Part shown: piece by piece, positions 25,523-33,760 of the stretch
How positions within the stretch are numbered: position 1 is the stretch's first letter
How the letters are laid out: every line of letters starts with the position of its first letter
From: Leucobacter chromiireducens subsp. chromiireducens
Lineage (GTDB): Bacteria; Actinomycetota; Actinomycetes; Actinomycetales; Microbacteriaceae
DNA length: 64,000 nucleotides
Reading direction: 5' to 3'
Assembly: GCF_016758255.1 (NCBI RefSeq)
Contig: NZ_QYAD01000003.1
Location: 186,001-250,000 of the forward strand
The notes under the pieces: generated by a model
Seen by the model: the letters and a program-made list of their open reading frames with translations, nothing else
What the model was told of the DNA's origin: nothing
Databases searched by the model: none
Position numbers and translations under genes: made by a program

Positions 25523-25966
25523 TTATGCCTTGCAGAAGGACGCGACCAGCGCCGGATCCGCGCCCGCGGGGCAGGGATCAAGCGTGTAGATCACGAAGGT
25601 GCCGAGCAGGATGAGCAGCGCGGCCGACAGGAACAGGGCAACCTTGAACGCCTTCGCGAGCCCGGGACGGGTCACGTAGTCGTTCACGATGGTGCGCATG
25701 CCGTTCGCGCCGTGGATGAGTGCGAGCCAGAGCAGGAGGGTGTCCCAGATCTGCCAGAACGGGCTCGCGAGCTTGCCCGCAACGAAACCGAAGTTGATGG
25801 CGTGCACGCCACCCTCGGTGAGGAGCAGGTTGGAGGCCAGGTGTCCGAACACGAGAACCAGGAGGAGCACGCCGGAGACGCGCATGTAGATCCAGCCCCA
25901 CTTCTCCCAGTTGGTGCGCTTCTTGGCGGGGGTCTGCGAGCGCGGAGCGTCAATCGTCATCGTCAT
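25523..25966 (-). CDS. sdhD: succinate dehydrogenase membrane anchor subunit
   Basis: A 147-residue membrane protein with three hydrophobic helices: GVLLLVLVFGHLASNLLL, LLLWLALIHGANGMRTI and VALFLSAALLILLGTFVI. The His in FGHLASN and in IHGANGMR are candidates for the haem ligand and quinone pocket. It begins 15 nt after sdhC and is followed by sdhA. With SdhC it anchors complex II and forms the quinone site. Confidence 0.93.
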   Translation of the reverse strand: MTMTIDAPRSQTPAKKRTNWEKWGWIYMRVSGVLLLVLVFGHLASNLLLTEGGVHAINFGFVAGKLASPFWQIWDTLLLWLALIHGANGMRTIVNDYVTRPGLAKAFKVALFLSAALLILLGTFVIYTLDPCPAGADPALVASFCKA

Positions 25967-25981
25967 GTCTCTACTCCTCGC

Positions 25982-26398
25982 TTAGTGACCGAAAACGTTC
26001 ATCAGGTGGCGAGGCAGGAAGCCTGCCATCGTCACGACCCAGAGGCCGATGACGATCCAGAACATCACGCGCTGGTACTGCGCGCCCTTGCGCCAGTAGT
26101 CGACGAGGATGATGCGAATTCCGTTGTACGCGTGGAAGACGATGGCGGCGACCAGCGCGGCCTCGCCGAGCCCCATGATGGGCGTCTTGTACGTGCCCAT
26201 GACGGCGTTGTACGCCTCAGGGCTCACGCGAATGAGTGCCGTATCGAGCACGTGTACGAGCAGGAAGAAGAAGATGGCAACGCCGGTGATGCGATGCAGC
26301 ACCCACGACCACATTCCTTCATTGCCGCGGTAGAGCGTGCCGCCCGGGCGGCTCTTCTGCTTTACCGCGGGCGCGGCCTCTGCCGTTTGGGCTGACAC
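25982..26398 (-). CDS. sdhC: succinate dehydrogenase cytochrome b556 subunit
   Basis: A 138-residue, three-helix subunit. RGNEGMWSWVLHRITGVAIFF is the conserved quinone-site region of SdhC (the Ser/His/Arg cluster), followed by LLVHVLDTALI with the haem-ligand His. I chose GTG at 26398, preceded by AGGAGGAAGCCC, although the frame is open for 136 more codons; the upstream part lacks family similarity and would run across the start of manC. First gene of sdhCDAB; it is divergent from manC across a 199-nt control region. Confidence 0.92.
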   Translation of the reverse strand: MSAQTAEAAPAVKQKSRPGGTLYRGNEGMWSWVLHRITGVAIFFFLLVHVLDTALIRVSPEAYNAVMGTYKTPIMGLGEAALVAAIVFHAYNGIRIILVDYWRKGAQYQRVMFWIVIGLWVVTMAGFLPRHLMNVFGH

Positions 26399-26585
26399 GG
26401 GCTTCCTCCTTGGTCCTGCTTTGTCGGGTGATCCCCGGCAGCTGACTGTGCGGTCCCAGACACGGCTATCGCATTCGAGGCGCCCCCGGAAGCGTGCATG
26501 GCTGAGAATCCACTGCGTCCCCATTATGACACCATTCGCGTGCATGCTCGGCACCACGCCCGGAACCTCGCTCAGGGCACCCGGG

Positions 26586-26591
26586 TAGTCT
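26586..26591 (+). promoter_or_regulatory. -10 box (TAGTCT) of manC, leaderless
   Basis: TAGTCT, then GGCTGT, then ATG at 26598. The 6-nt gap and missing Shine-Dalgarno indicate a transcript starting at the A of the ATG. Confidence 0.65.
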
Positions 26592-26597
26592 GGCTGT

Positions 26598-27728
26598 ATG
26601 ACCGACGCACCCGCGCCCAGCCCCGCTATTGACCGGCTCACCTGCGTGATTCCCGCTGGCGGCGTGGGATCCCGGCTCTGGCCGCTCTCCCGCGCCAACG
26701 CCCCGAAGTTTCTGCTGGACCTCACAGGTTCGGGTGACTCGTTGCTGCGAGCTACCTGGGATCGCCTCACCCCGATCGCCCCGGCAGAGCGCCTCATGGT
26801 GGTCACGGGAGTGTCTCACCGCGAGTCGGTTGCGGAGCAACTGCCCGAACTGCTGAGCGAGAACCTCGTCACGGAGAGTGAGCCGAAAGACTCCTCGGCG
26901 GCCATTGGCCTCGCTGCGGCGCTCCTTGAGCTCCGCGATCCCGATGCGATTCTGGGCTCATTCGCGGCGGATCATGTGATTCGTGGCGATGTGCTGTTCC
27001 AGCGCGCCGTGACCACCGCGGTTCAGGCGGCGGACCAGGGGTACATCGCAACCATCGGCATCCACCCCTCACACCCGGCGACGGGCTTCGGCTACATCTC
27101 CTGCGGCCAGGCGCGCGGCGATCTCGCCCCGTTCGACGTGTACGAGGTCACCGAGTTCGTGGAGAAGCCGGACGCCACGAAGGCTGAGGAGTACCTCGCA
27201 CACGGCGGCTACCTCTGGAACGCAGGCATGTTCATTGCGCGCGCCACGGTGCTGCTCGATCAGATGGCGCTCGCCGAGCCCGAGCTCGTTCGGGCGTTGC
27301 GCGAAATGGCCGCGAGCTGGGACACGGAGCAGGGCGCGGCTGCGCGCGAGCGGCTCTGGCCCACCCTGCCGAAGATTGCTATCGACTACACGGTTGCCGA
27401 GCCCGCGGCAGCGGCGGGCAAGATGGTGTGCGTTGCCGCACACTTCGATTGGGATGATGTGGGTGACTTCGCCTCCGTCGCGAACCTCCTCACCCGCGGG
27501 CGTGGCAGCGACCTCGCCGTGCTCGGCGATGGCGCGCAGGTGCTCTCCGATGCCTCGAGCGGGATCGTGGTGTCCGAAAGCGATCGGCTCGTCGCCCTCG
27601 TGGGCGTCGAGGACGTCGTGGTCGTTGACACCGCGGACGTGCTGCTGGTTACGTCGAAGCGCCGCGCGCAAGACGTGAAGAACCTGGTCAACCGCATGAA
27701 GGTGTCAGGCGGCGGCCACCTGCTCTAG
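26598..27728 (+). CDS. manC: mannose-1-phosphate guanylyltransferase
   Basis: A 376-residue nucleotidyltransferase making GDP-mannose from mannose-1-phosphate and GTP for glycan and lipoglycan synthesis. The nucleotide-binding signature is VIPAGGVGSRLWPLSRANAPKF (residues about 17-38), followed by LGSFAADHVI (metal-binding Asp), VTEFVEKPD, YLWNAGMFIA and DWDDVGDF. It lacks the phosphomannose-isomerase extension of bifunctional enzymes, which is the usual actinobacterial length. It is leaderless (see the TAGTCT box) and divergent from sdhC; its stop codon overlaps the convergent Cache-protein gene by 3 nt. Confidence 0.94.
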   Translation: MTDAPAPSPAIDRLTCVIPAGGVGSRLWPLSRANAPKFLLDLTGSGDSLLRATWDRLTPIAPAERLMVVTGVSHRESVAEQLPELLSENLVTESEPKDSSAAIGLAAALLELRDPDAILGSFAADHVIRGDVLFQRAVTTAVQAADQGYIATIGIHPSHPATGFGYISCGQARGDLAPFDVYEVTEFVEKPDATKAEEYLAHGGYLWNAGMFIARATVLLDQMALAEPELVRALREMAASWDTEQGAAARERLWPTLPKIAIDYTVAEPAAAAGKMVCVAAHFDWDDVGDFASVANLLTRGRGSDLAVLGDGAQVLSDASSGIVVSESDRLVALVGVEDVVVVDTADVLLVTSKRRAQDVKNLVNRMKVSGGGHLL

Positions 27729-28480
27729 TGTGACGCGACGAGCGCGAACGGGTAGCGCGCGGAGCCAGCCACGCGCACCGCGTCCGGCAAGCCCGCGAGC
27801 CCGCGCTCGGGGTCGACGCCCGGGAAGCGGTCGCCCGTTTGCCAATCGGCCTCGCTCGAGAGGATGACGCGGCCGCTCGCGTTGATCAGGGTGACCCCGC
27901 AGCTGAGTTCTGCGTGCAGGGCATCTTCGAGCGCGGAGACGAGCACGTCGGCACAGATCACGCCCACGAAGCCGGAGTCGAGCTCGACGGGCAGCGCGGA
28001 GGTGATGGTGATCTCGTTCGAGCACAGGTAGTCGACGAACGGGCCGGCGATGTGGCGCGACCCGGTTGCTTCGGGCACGCGGTACCACTCGAGGCGCACG
28101 AGGTCGATCGCGGCCTGCCCCGGCCCAAAGGTGGAGGAGGCAAGTAGACCGCGCTCGGCGCCCTGCCACCAGGCGAGCGGATTCCCCTCGGACACCACGG
28201 CGTCGCTCGCGCAGTAGCCCGCGCCATAGACGGGCCGATCAACGGTGTCGAGCACCGCGTGTGCGTCGGCCTCGACAAGCGCCGCCAGCTGCGGGCCTGT
28301 CATCCGGCCGTCGCGGAGCTGCTCGGCGAGCTGCGCGCGGAGCTGTGGCAGCCAGGCTTCCAGGGGCGCAAAGACGCCATCAAAGAACTCCTCAACGCGT
28401 GCGAGTGCGCGGTCAAGCTCGTGTTCCAGCAACTGCTGCACGTCGTTCCTCCTCTGCGTTGAGGCCTCCGCGACGATCAT
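27725..28480 (-). CDS. soluble Cache-like (PDC) sensor protein coupled to a GntR regulator
   Basis: A 251-residue protein with no signal peptide or membrane helix. After a helical N-terminal part (about residues 1-75, rich in Leu/Glu/Ala) comes a region resembling extracellular Cache/PDC sensor domains: a Tyr-x-Ala-Gly strand (YGAGYCASD), LAWWQ, then FVDYLCSNEITITSALPV and GFVGVICADVLVSALE, and a second half with GVTLINASGRVILSSEADW. Cache domains usually sit outside the membrane in chemoreceptors and kinases; here the domain is predicted to be cytoplasmic. Its ATG overlaps the stop of the GntR gene (ATGA), so the two are made together. Divergent from ABC transporter locus 3, whose substrate it might sense. 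The Cache assignment is by pattern only. Confidence 0.7.
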   Translation of the reverse strand: MIVAEASTQRRNDVQQLLEHELDRALARVEEFFDGVFAPLEAWLPQLRAQLAEQLRDGRMTGPQLAALVEADAHAVLDTVDRPVYGAGYCASDAVVSEGNPLAWWQGAERGLLASSTFGPGQAAIDLVRLEWYRVPEATGSRHIAGPFVDYLCSNEITITSALPVELDSGFVGVICADVLVSALEDALHAELSCGVTLINASGRVILSSEADWQTGDRFPGVDPERGLAGLPDAVRVAGSARYPFALVASH

Positions 28481-29283
28481 TCCCCGCGGCTGCGAGCTTC
28501 TAGTGTGTCATGAACGTCGTCACTCTGGGGACGCGCAAGCAGCTCGGTTCGAAACGAGACCAGCCAGCGCACCGAGGAGCGCACCGCGTCCCGCACGGCG
28601 GAGCGCGCCGCGGACACGTCCCCGGCCTGCGTCGCGGCAATCTGCGCGACAAGCCCATCGTGGGTGGCCATGCGTGCGGCCCGATCCAAATCTTGAAGCG
28701 CGAGCAGCGGGGTGAACTCGGTCTGCACACGAACGTGCTCATTCGTGAGTCGCACCGACTGGCTCAGTGCTGCGAGTTCGAGCTGCGCCTCGGTGATGCG
28801 GCGGCGCCAAGCCGCTCGGTCGAGCTCGCGGGCGTCCTCCAAGATGCCGGCAACAACGCCGAGCTCCTCTGGGGTGGCGCGCTGGCACGCGTACTCCGCG
28901 CAGGCCGCGGCAATCACCTCGTAGTGCACTCCCAGGTCGGCGAGCGCGACACGCGGCATCGCCATGAGCGCGCGGGCGTTCACCTCTTCGACCGCGCGGT
29001 GGCTCGGGCGCACGAAGCTGCCTCCGTTGCGCCCGCGGCGCGTCTCGATGAGCCCGCGGTGGCGCAGCGTGCCGAGCGCCTCGCGCACCGTCACCACGGC
29101 GACGCCAAGCAGCGCGGAGAGCTCGGTCTCGCTGGGTAGCCGCTCCCCCTCGATGAATGCGCCGACCGAGATGGCCTGCACGATGCGCGACTCGACGAGT
29201 TCGGTGCGTCCTTCCTCGCCGATCGGGGCGAAGGCCGCGGTGCGGAGGCGACTCGGGGGCGAGTCAAGCAGCGTTCCGCTCAC
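28477..29283 (-). CDS. GntR-family regulator, FadR/FCD subfamily
   Basis: A 268-residue regulator. Residues about 22-90 form the winged helix: LVESRIVQAISVGAFIEGERLP, ETELSALLGVAVVTVREALGTL, then LIETRRGRNGGSFV. The helical FCD ligand domain follows (HYEVIAAACAEYACQRAT, later LTNEHVRVQTEF, then MATHDGLVAQIAATQAGD), with His/Asp residues that commonly bind a metal. The chosen GTG at 29283 has GGAGGAG close upstream; a TTG eight codons earlier is possible. It is divergent from the potA-like gene of locus 3 and coupled to the Cache-like gene downstream. It probably represses or activates locus 3; the effector is unknown. Confidence 0.88.
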   Translation of the reverse strand: MSGTLLDSPPSRLRTAAFAPIGEEGRTELVESRIVQAISVGAFIEGERLPSETELSALLGVAVVTVREALGTLRHRGLIETRRGRNGGSFVRPSHRAVEEVNARALMAMPRVALADLGVHYEVIAAACAEYACQRATPEELGVVAGILEDARELDRAAWRRRITEAQLELAALSQSVRLTNEHVRVQTEFTPLLALQDLDRAARMATHDGLVAQIAATQAGDVSAARSAVRDAVRSSVRWLVSFRTELLARPQSDDVHDTLEARSRGE

Positions 29284-29397
29284 GTGTCTCCTCCGGGTCG
29301 AGTTCAAGCTTCCGTCGAGTCTGTCACGCGAAACGTGAGGAATGGCTGTGCCGCTCCGTCATCGAATCGTGATCTTCGCGGTCTCACTCGGGTATTT

Positions 29398-29423
29398 AAC
29401 CTATAAACCCATATGTTATGGTT
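29398..29423. promoter_or_regulatory. AT-rich promoter/operator region of ABC locus 3
   Basis: An unusually AT-rich island in a GC-rich window. It holds an imperfect inverted repeat (AACC-T-ATAA, then TTAT-GGTT, with a one-base bulge) and a plausible -10 box TATGTT at 29412-29417, about 50 nt before the potA-3 ATG. Its position between the GntR regulator and its divergent neighbour makes it the best candidate GntR operator. Confidence 0.5.
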
Positions 29424-29464
29424 CTTCTCATTGGTTCGACAACGACGTTGAGGAGCAGCGCACC

Positions 29465-30544
29465 ATGCCCCACCCCACCCCACACGCCGACGGCGCAGAC
29501 ATTGCGGTTTCCGTCCAGGGCGTGCGCAAGCAGTTCGGTGATCTCGTCGCCGTCAACGAGCTCGACATCGACATCCGCGCGGGCGAGTTCTTCTCCATGC
29601 TCGGCCCTTCGGGCTCCGGGAAGACGACCGTGCTGCGGATGATCGCAGGCTTCGAAGAGCCGAGCGCGGGCAAGATCCTGCTGCACGGCGCCGACGTCAC
29701 GAAGTCCGCGCCGTTCGACCGCGAGGTCAACACCGTCTTCCAGGACTACGCACTCTTCCCCCACCTCACGATCGCCGAAAACGTGGCCTACGGGCTGAAG
29801 GTTCGCGGGGTCGGCAAGGCCGAGCGCGCGGCCCGCGTCACCGAAGCACTCGAGCAGGTGCAGCTGGGGCACCTCGCCGAACGCCGCCCCTCGCAGCTCT
29901 CGGGCGGCCAACGCCAGCGCATCGCCCTCGCTCGCGCCCTGATCCTGCGCCCCAAGGTGCTGCTCCTCGATGAGCCGCTCGGCGCTCTCGACAAGCAGCT
30001 GCGCGAACAGATGCAGTTCGAGCTGAAGCAGATTCAGCGCGAGGTGGGCATCACCTTCGTGTTCGTCACCCACGACCAGGAAGAGGCCCTGACGCTCTCC
30101 GACCGCGTGGCGGTGTTTAACGGCGGCAAGATCGAGCAGGTCGGCAGCCCCCGCGAGGTGTACGAGTTCCCGCAAACCGAGTTCGTTGCGCGCTTCCTCG
30201 GCATCACGAACTTCCTCGCGGGCGACGCCGCGCAGCGCATCCTCGGCGTCGGCACCGCGCACAGCGTGCGGCCCGAGCGCGTGCAGCTCGCCGACCCCAC
30301 CGCCCCCGCCGAGTCCGGCACCGTCGCGCTGCCGGGCAGCGTCATCGAGGCGGTGTACGCGGGTGCGCACACCCGCTACCTCGTCGAGACCGAAGGCGGC
30401 GTGCGGTTCATCGCCGAGAAGCAGAACTCGCACACCCCGCACCTCCACCCCAGCATCTCGCGCGGCGACACGGTGAGCTTGCGCTTCGCACGGGACCACG
30501 CGGTCGCCGTGCCGAGCGCCGCCGCGGTTCCGGCTGCAGCCTAA
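29465..30544 (+). CDS. potA: ABC transporter ATP-binding protein, spermidine/putrescine type (PotA-like), locus 3
   Basis: A 359-residue ABC ATPase. Walker A is GPSGSGKTT (about residue 48), the Q-loop is in [12 protein letters not shown], the signature is [15 protein letters not shown], Walker B is VLLLDEP and the switch His is in [13 protein letters not shown]. The C-terminal TOBE-type part runs from about residue 260. The signature has GGQRQR, unlike GGQQQR in loci 1 and 2, placing it on a separate branch. ATG 29465 has GAGGAG 9 nt upstream. This locus has the order A-D-B-C, unlike the D-B-C-A order of the other two. It is divergent from the GntR-Cache pair. Confidence 0.93.
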   Translation: MPHPTPHADGADIAVSVQGVRKQFGDLVAVNELDIDIRAGEFFSMLGPSGSGKTTVLRMIAGFEEPSAGKILLHGADVTKSAPFDREVNTVFQDYALFPHLTIAENVAYGLKVRGVGKAERAARVTEALEQVQLGHLAERRPSQLSGGQRQRIALARALILRPKVLLLDEPLGALDKQLREQMQFELKQIQREVGITFVFVTHDQEEALTLSDRVAVFNGGKIEQVGSPREVYEFPQTEFVARFLGITNFLAGDAAQRILGVGTAHSVRPERVQLADPTAPAESGTVALPGSVIEAVYAGAHTRYLVETEGGVRFIAEKQNSHTPHLHPSISRGDTVSLRFARDHAVAVPSAAAVPAAA

Positions 30545-30547
30545 GCT

Positions 30548-30588
30548 CCGGGCGCCGGCCCACCCCCTGAAGCACACCCGGCGCCCGG
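30548..30588 (+). terminator. hairpin between potA-3 and potD-3
   Basis: CCGGGCGCCGG and CCGGCGCCCGG form perfect 11-bp arms around a 19-nt loop, starting just after the ATPase stop. It may stabilise 3' ends or attenuate, so that the binding protein is expressed at a different level from the ATPase. Confidence 0.6.
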
Positions 30589-30632
30589 CCCTGATCCACC
30601 CACCACACTCAATCGACAACACAGGAGTTCCG

Positions 30633-31811
30633 ATGAATAAGAAACTGCTCGCTCCCGCGGCCCTCGTTGCCGCGGTCGGCCTGGCCCTCGCGGGCTGTTC
30701 GACCACCGATGGCGGCGGCGACAGCGCTGGCGGCGTCTCGATCGATGTCCCCGAAATCCCGGCGATGGACAAGCTGGGCGATACGGAGAAGGAGGTGAAC
30801 ATCGTCGCGTGGTCGGGCTTCGTCGAGCCGGCCTGGGCCGATCAGTTCACCGCCGACACGGGCTGCGTGGTCAACCGCAAGGTGGCCGCGACGAGCGACG
30901 AGATGGTGCAGCTCATGCGTACAGGCGAGTACGACCTCGTGTCTGCCTCGGGCGACGCGAGCCTCCGTCTCATCGTCGACGGCAACGTGCAGCCGCTCAA
31001 CACCGAACTGATCCCCAACTTCGGCGACGACATTGTTGAGGGCATGAAGGGGCAGCTCTACGACACGCTGAACGGCAACGTCTACGGCATTCCGATCGGC
31101 CGCGGCGCGAACATCCTCGAGTACAACAGCGAGGTCGTCACCGAGGCACCCGACAGCTGGGACGTCGTGTGGGAGAAGGACAGCCCCTACGCCGGCAAGA
31201 TCGCCGCCTACGACAGCCCCATTTACATCGCCGACGCCGCGATCTACCTGATGGAGCACCAGCCGGATCTCGGGATCACGAACCCCTACGCGCTCGACGC
31301 CGATCAGCTCGCTGCGGCGACCGAGCTCCTGAAGCAGCAGAACGCGATGGTCTCCGAGTACTGGTCGCCCGCCACGAACGTCACCTCGTTTACGGGCGGC
31401 AACTCGGTTGTCGGCACTTCGTGGGAGGTGCTGCGCAAGGCTACGCAGGACGACAAGTTCAAGAGCGTGCTCCCACAGGAGGGTGCAACCGGCTGGTCTG
31501 ACGCTTGGATGCTTGCCACCGAGGCGAAGAGCCCGAACTGCGCGTACGCGTGGATGGACTACACCTCCGCTCCCGAGGTGAACGGCGCGATCGCCATGAA
31601 CTTCGGCATGGGCCCGGCCAACGGCGCGTTCTGCGAGCTGAACGATGAGGCGAAGGCGCACTGCGACTACTTCAACGCCACCGACGAGGAGTACTACAAG
31701 CAGGTGTGGTTCTGGACGACCCCGATTGACCAGTGCCTCGACGGCCGCACCGACGTGAAGTGCACGAACTACCAGGACTGGACGAACGCCTGGGCCACGG
31801 TGAAGGGCTAA
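30633..31811 (+). CDS. potD: extracellular solute-binding lipoprotein, PotD-like, locus 3
   Basis: A 392-residue binding protein with a short basic start (MNKKLLAPAALVAAVGLALA) and the lipobox LAGC (cysteine at residue 22), followed by a Gly/Ser/Asp linker. The mature part begins NIVAWSGFVEPAWADQF, the classic PotD/PotF first strand, and contains VSASGDASLRLIVDGNVQPL and VFGIPIGRG-like NVYGIPIGRGANILEYN. A C-terminal segment has several cysteines (CAYAWMDYTS, FCELN, HCDYF, QCLDG, KCTNY), which could form disulfides outside the cell. It has the strong ribosome-binding site AGGAG. It is flanked by hairpins on both sides, which fits separate high expression of a binding protein. Confidence 0.92.
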   Translation: MNKKLLAPAALVAAVGLALAGCSTTDGGGDSAGGVSIDVPEIPAMDKLGDTEKEVNIVAWSGFVEPAWADQFTADTGCVVNRKVAATSDEMVQLMRTGEYDLVSASGDASLRLIVDGNVQPLNTELIPNFGDDIVEGMKGQLYDTLNGNVYGIPIGRGANILEYNSEVVTEAPDSWDVVWEKDSPYAGKIAAYDSPIYIADAAIYLMEHQPDLGITNPYALDADQLAAATELLKQQNAMVSEYWSPATNVTSFTGGNSVVGTSWEVLRKATQDDKFKSVLPQEGATGWSDAWMLATEAKSPNCAYAWMDYTSAPEVNGAIAMNFGMGPANGAFCELNDEAKAHCDYFNATDEEYYKQVWFWTTPIDQCLDGRTDVKCTNYQDWTNAWATVKG

Positions 31812-31834
31812 CCGCCTCGAACCACACGTGGGAG

Positions 31835-31868
31835 GTGGATCCGCGCCGCGTCGCCGACGCGGATCCAC
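31835..31868 (+). terminator. attenuating hairpin between potD-3 and potB-3
   Basis: GTGGATCCGCG and CGCGGATCCAC, perfect 11-bp arms with a 12-nt loop, in the 167-nt gap after the binding-protein gene. Such hairpins commonly protect the upstream mRNA and reduce permease expression. Confidence 0.65.
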
Positions 31869-31978
31869 ACCCCATCCCATCCGGGGTGCGAGGCGCCCCT
31901 TCCCCCCCGCACAGTCACAACGCGCACCGCCGCGCGCTATTCCCCACCAGCCACCGTCTCTCGCAGCGAGGAAGCCCC

Positions 31979-32863
31979 GTGAGCACACACAACGTTCTCG
32001 AACGCCGCCGCAAGCCCCTGTCCACCGCGCTCGCGCGGCACCCCCGCGCACGCCTCGCCTCGCTCCTCGCGCTGCCGATGACGTGGCTTGTCGGGGTCTA
32101 CATCTTGTCCCTTGCGCTGCTGCTCATCACTGCGTTCTGGACCACGGATCCGTTCACCTCGCGCGTGAAGCCCGGTTTCACGCTCGCGAACTTCCAGCAG
32201 CTGTTCACCGTGCCGGCGTACCTCGCCACGGCACTGCGCACGCTCGGCATCGCGCTCGCCGTGACCGCGATCTGCGCGCTCGTGTCGATCCCGCTCGCCG
32301 TGTTCATGGCGAAGGTGGCCGGGCCCAAGCTGCGCGCCACACTCGCGATCCTCATCACGCTGCCGCTCTGGGCGGGCTACCTCGTGAAGGTGATCGCGAT
32401 GCGCCTCGTGTGGACCGACTCCGGCTTCTTCAACTGGGCGCTCTCGCCGCTCGGGATCGAGGGCCCCGGTTTCGGGGTGCTCACCGTGATCCTCACGCTC
32501 GTGTACCTGTGGTTCCCGTACATGGCGATCCCCGTGTATGCGGCGGTCTCGCAGATCCCGACCAACCTCTTTGACGCGTCCTCCGATCTCGGCGCGAGCG
32601 GTGCGCGCACGATCCGCACGGTGGTCGCTCCCCTGCTGCTCCCCTCTCTCATCGCCGGCTCGATCTTCACGTTCTCGCTGAGCCTCGGCGACTACATCTC
32701 CGCGATGTACGTGGGCGGCTCGACGCAGATGATCGGCAGCATCATCGCGCAGAACATCAACTTGAACCCGCCGCTCGCCGCTGCGTTCTCGGTCGTGCCG
32801 ATCGTGCTCGTGGTCATCTACCTCACCGCCGTGCGCCGCACAGGCGCGCTGAACAATCTGTAG
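31979..32863 (+). CDS. potB: ABC transporter permease, PotB-like, locus 3
   Basis: A 294-residue permease with six transmembrane segments beginning LPMTWLVGVYILSLALLLI. LPLWAGYLVKVIAMRLVWTD corresponds to the PotB/YdcU-like conserved loop, and the EAA motif is in LFDASSDLGASGARTIRTV. The GTG start at 31979 has GCGAGGAA upstream; the frame is open back into the spacer, but those codons are Pro/His/Arg-rich and lack family similarity. The partner permease starts 28 nt downstream. Confidence 0.9.
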   Translation: MSTHNVLERRRKPLSTALARHPRARLASLLALPMTWLVGVYILSLALLLITAFWTTDPFTSRVKPGFTLANFQQLFTVPAYLATALRTLGIALAVTAICALVSIPLAVFMAKVAGPKLRATLAILITLPLWAGYLVKVIAMRLVWTDSGFFNWALSPLGIEGPGFGVLTVILTLVYLWFPYMAIPVYAAVSQIPTNLFDASSDLGASGARTIRTVVAPLLLPSLIAGSIFTFSLSLGDYISAMYVGGSTQMIGSIIAQNINLNPPLAAAFSVVPIVLVVIYLTAVRRTGALNNL

Positions 32864-32891
32864 CCCGATCCGGCTCGACAAGGAGACCTCC

Positions 32892-33701
32892 ATGCTTCGC
32901 CTGAACCGCGGGACCAAGATCGTTCTCGCCCTCGTCACGCTCATCGCGCTCGGTTTCATGTACATCCCGCTCTTCGTGATTGTCATGAACTCGTTCAACT
33001 CCGGCCGGGTGGCCGGCTGGCCCATCCCGGGATTCTCGCTCGAGTGGTGGCAGAAGGCGCTCGTCAACCCGGCGGTGCACGCAGCAGTGCTCAACTCGGT
33101 GGTGGTCGCGCTCATCGCCACCGCAATCGCCCTCGTGCTCGGCACGCTCGCGGCGTTCGCCCTGCAGCGCTTCCGCTTCTTCGGTCAGCAGACGGTCAAC
33201 CTACTGATCGTGCTGCCGATCACGCTGCCCGGCATCGTCACGGGTGTCGCGCTCTCGAACACGTTCCACCAGGTGCTGAAGCCCATGGGGATCCACGTGG
33301 GCTACTGGGGCATGATCATCGCGCACGCCACGTTCTGTGTGGTGATGGTGTTCAACAACGTAATTGCACGCCTGCGCCGCATGAACCCGAACCTCGAGGA
33401 GGCCTCGATGGACCTCGGTGCCGGGATCGGCCAGACCTTCCGCCTCGTCACGTTCCCGCAGTTCCGCAGCTCGTTCATCGCGGGCGGCCTGCTCGCATTC
33501 GCGCTGTCCTTCGACGAGATCGTGGTGACGATCTTCACCGCGCCGCCCGGAGTGGAGACGCTGCCGCTCTGGATCATGAACCAGATGGCCCGCCCCAACG
33601 AGGTGAATCAAGTGAACGTCGTTGCGACGATCATGATTCTGCTCTCCCTCATTCCCGTGTACTTCTCGCAGAAGGCGTCGGCCGCGGGCGACGTAAAGTA
33701 G
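32892..33701 (+). CDS. potC: ABC transporter permease, PotC-like, locus 3
   Basis: A 269-residue permease. Hydrophobic segments include IVLALVTLIALGFMYIPLFV at the N-terminus and VNLLIVLPITLPGIVTGVAL in the middle. The EAA loop is in LEEASMDLGAGIGQTFRLV and is followed by LAFALSFDEIVVTIF, the PotC hallmark. An AAGGAGACCTCC Shine-Dalgarno precedes the ATG. It is the last gene of locus 3 and is followed by a terminator shared with the convergent TetR gene. Confidence 0.92.
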   Translation: MLRLNRGTKIVLALVTLIALGFMYIPLFVIVMNSFNSGRVAGWPIPGFSLEWWQKALVNPAVHAAVLNSVVVALIATAIALVLGTLAAFALQRFRFFGQQTVNLLIVLPITLPGIVTGVALSNTFHQVLKPMGIHVGYWGMIIAHATFCVVMVFNNVIARLRRMNPNLEEASMDLGAGIGQTFRLVTFPQFRSSFIAGGLLAFALSFDEIVVTIFTAPPGVETLPLWIMNQMARPNEVNQVNVVATIMILLSLIPVYFSQKASAAGDVK

Positions 33702-33720
33702 CCCGGAGTCACGGGCGGGG

Positions 33721-33760
33721 ACGCGGGGCAGGGGTCAGTCTGATGACTCCGGCCCCGCGT
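33721..33760 (+). terminator. terminator between potC-3 and the convergent tetR
   Basis: ACGCGGGGC pairs with GCCCCGCGT (9 bp, 22-nt loop), followed by TTT at 33760-33762. The right arm lies inside the last codons of the convergent TetR gene, so it can act for the + strand operon. Confidence 0.6.

Noticed and set aside
23061..25589. 842-codon open frame on the strand opposite sdhB/sdhA
   Set aside because: It is antisense to two certain genes, has no recognisable domain, and its composition (Arg/Val/Leu/His-rich) is what high-GC third positions produce on the opposite strand.
25982..26806. 274-residue version of SdhC
   Set aside because: The upstream 136 residues have no SdhC similarity and cross the start and promoter of manC; GTG 26398 with AGGAGGA fits.
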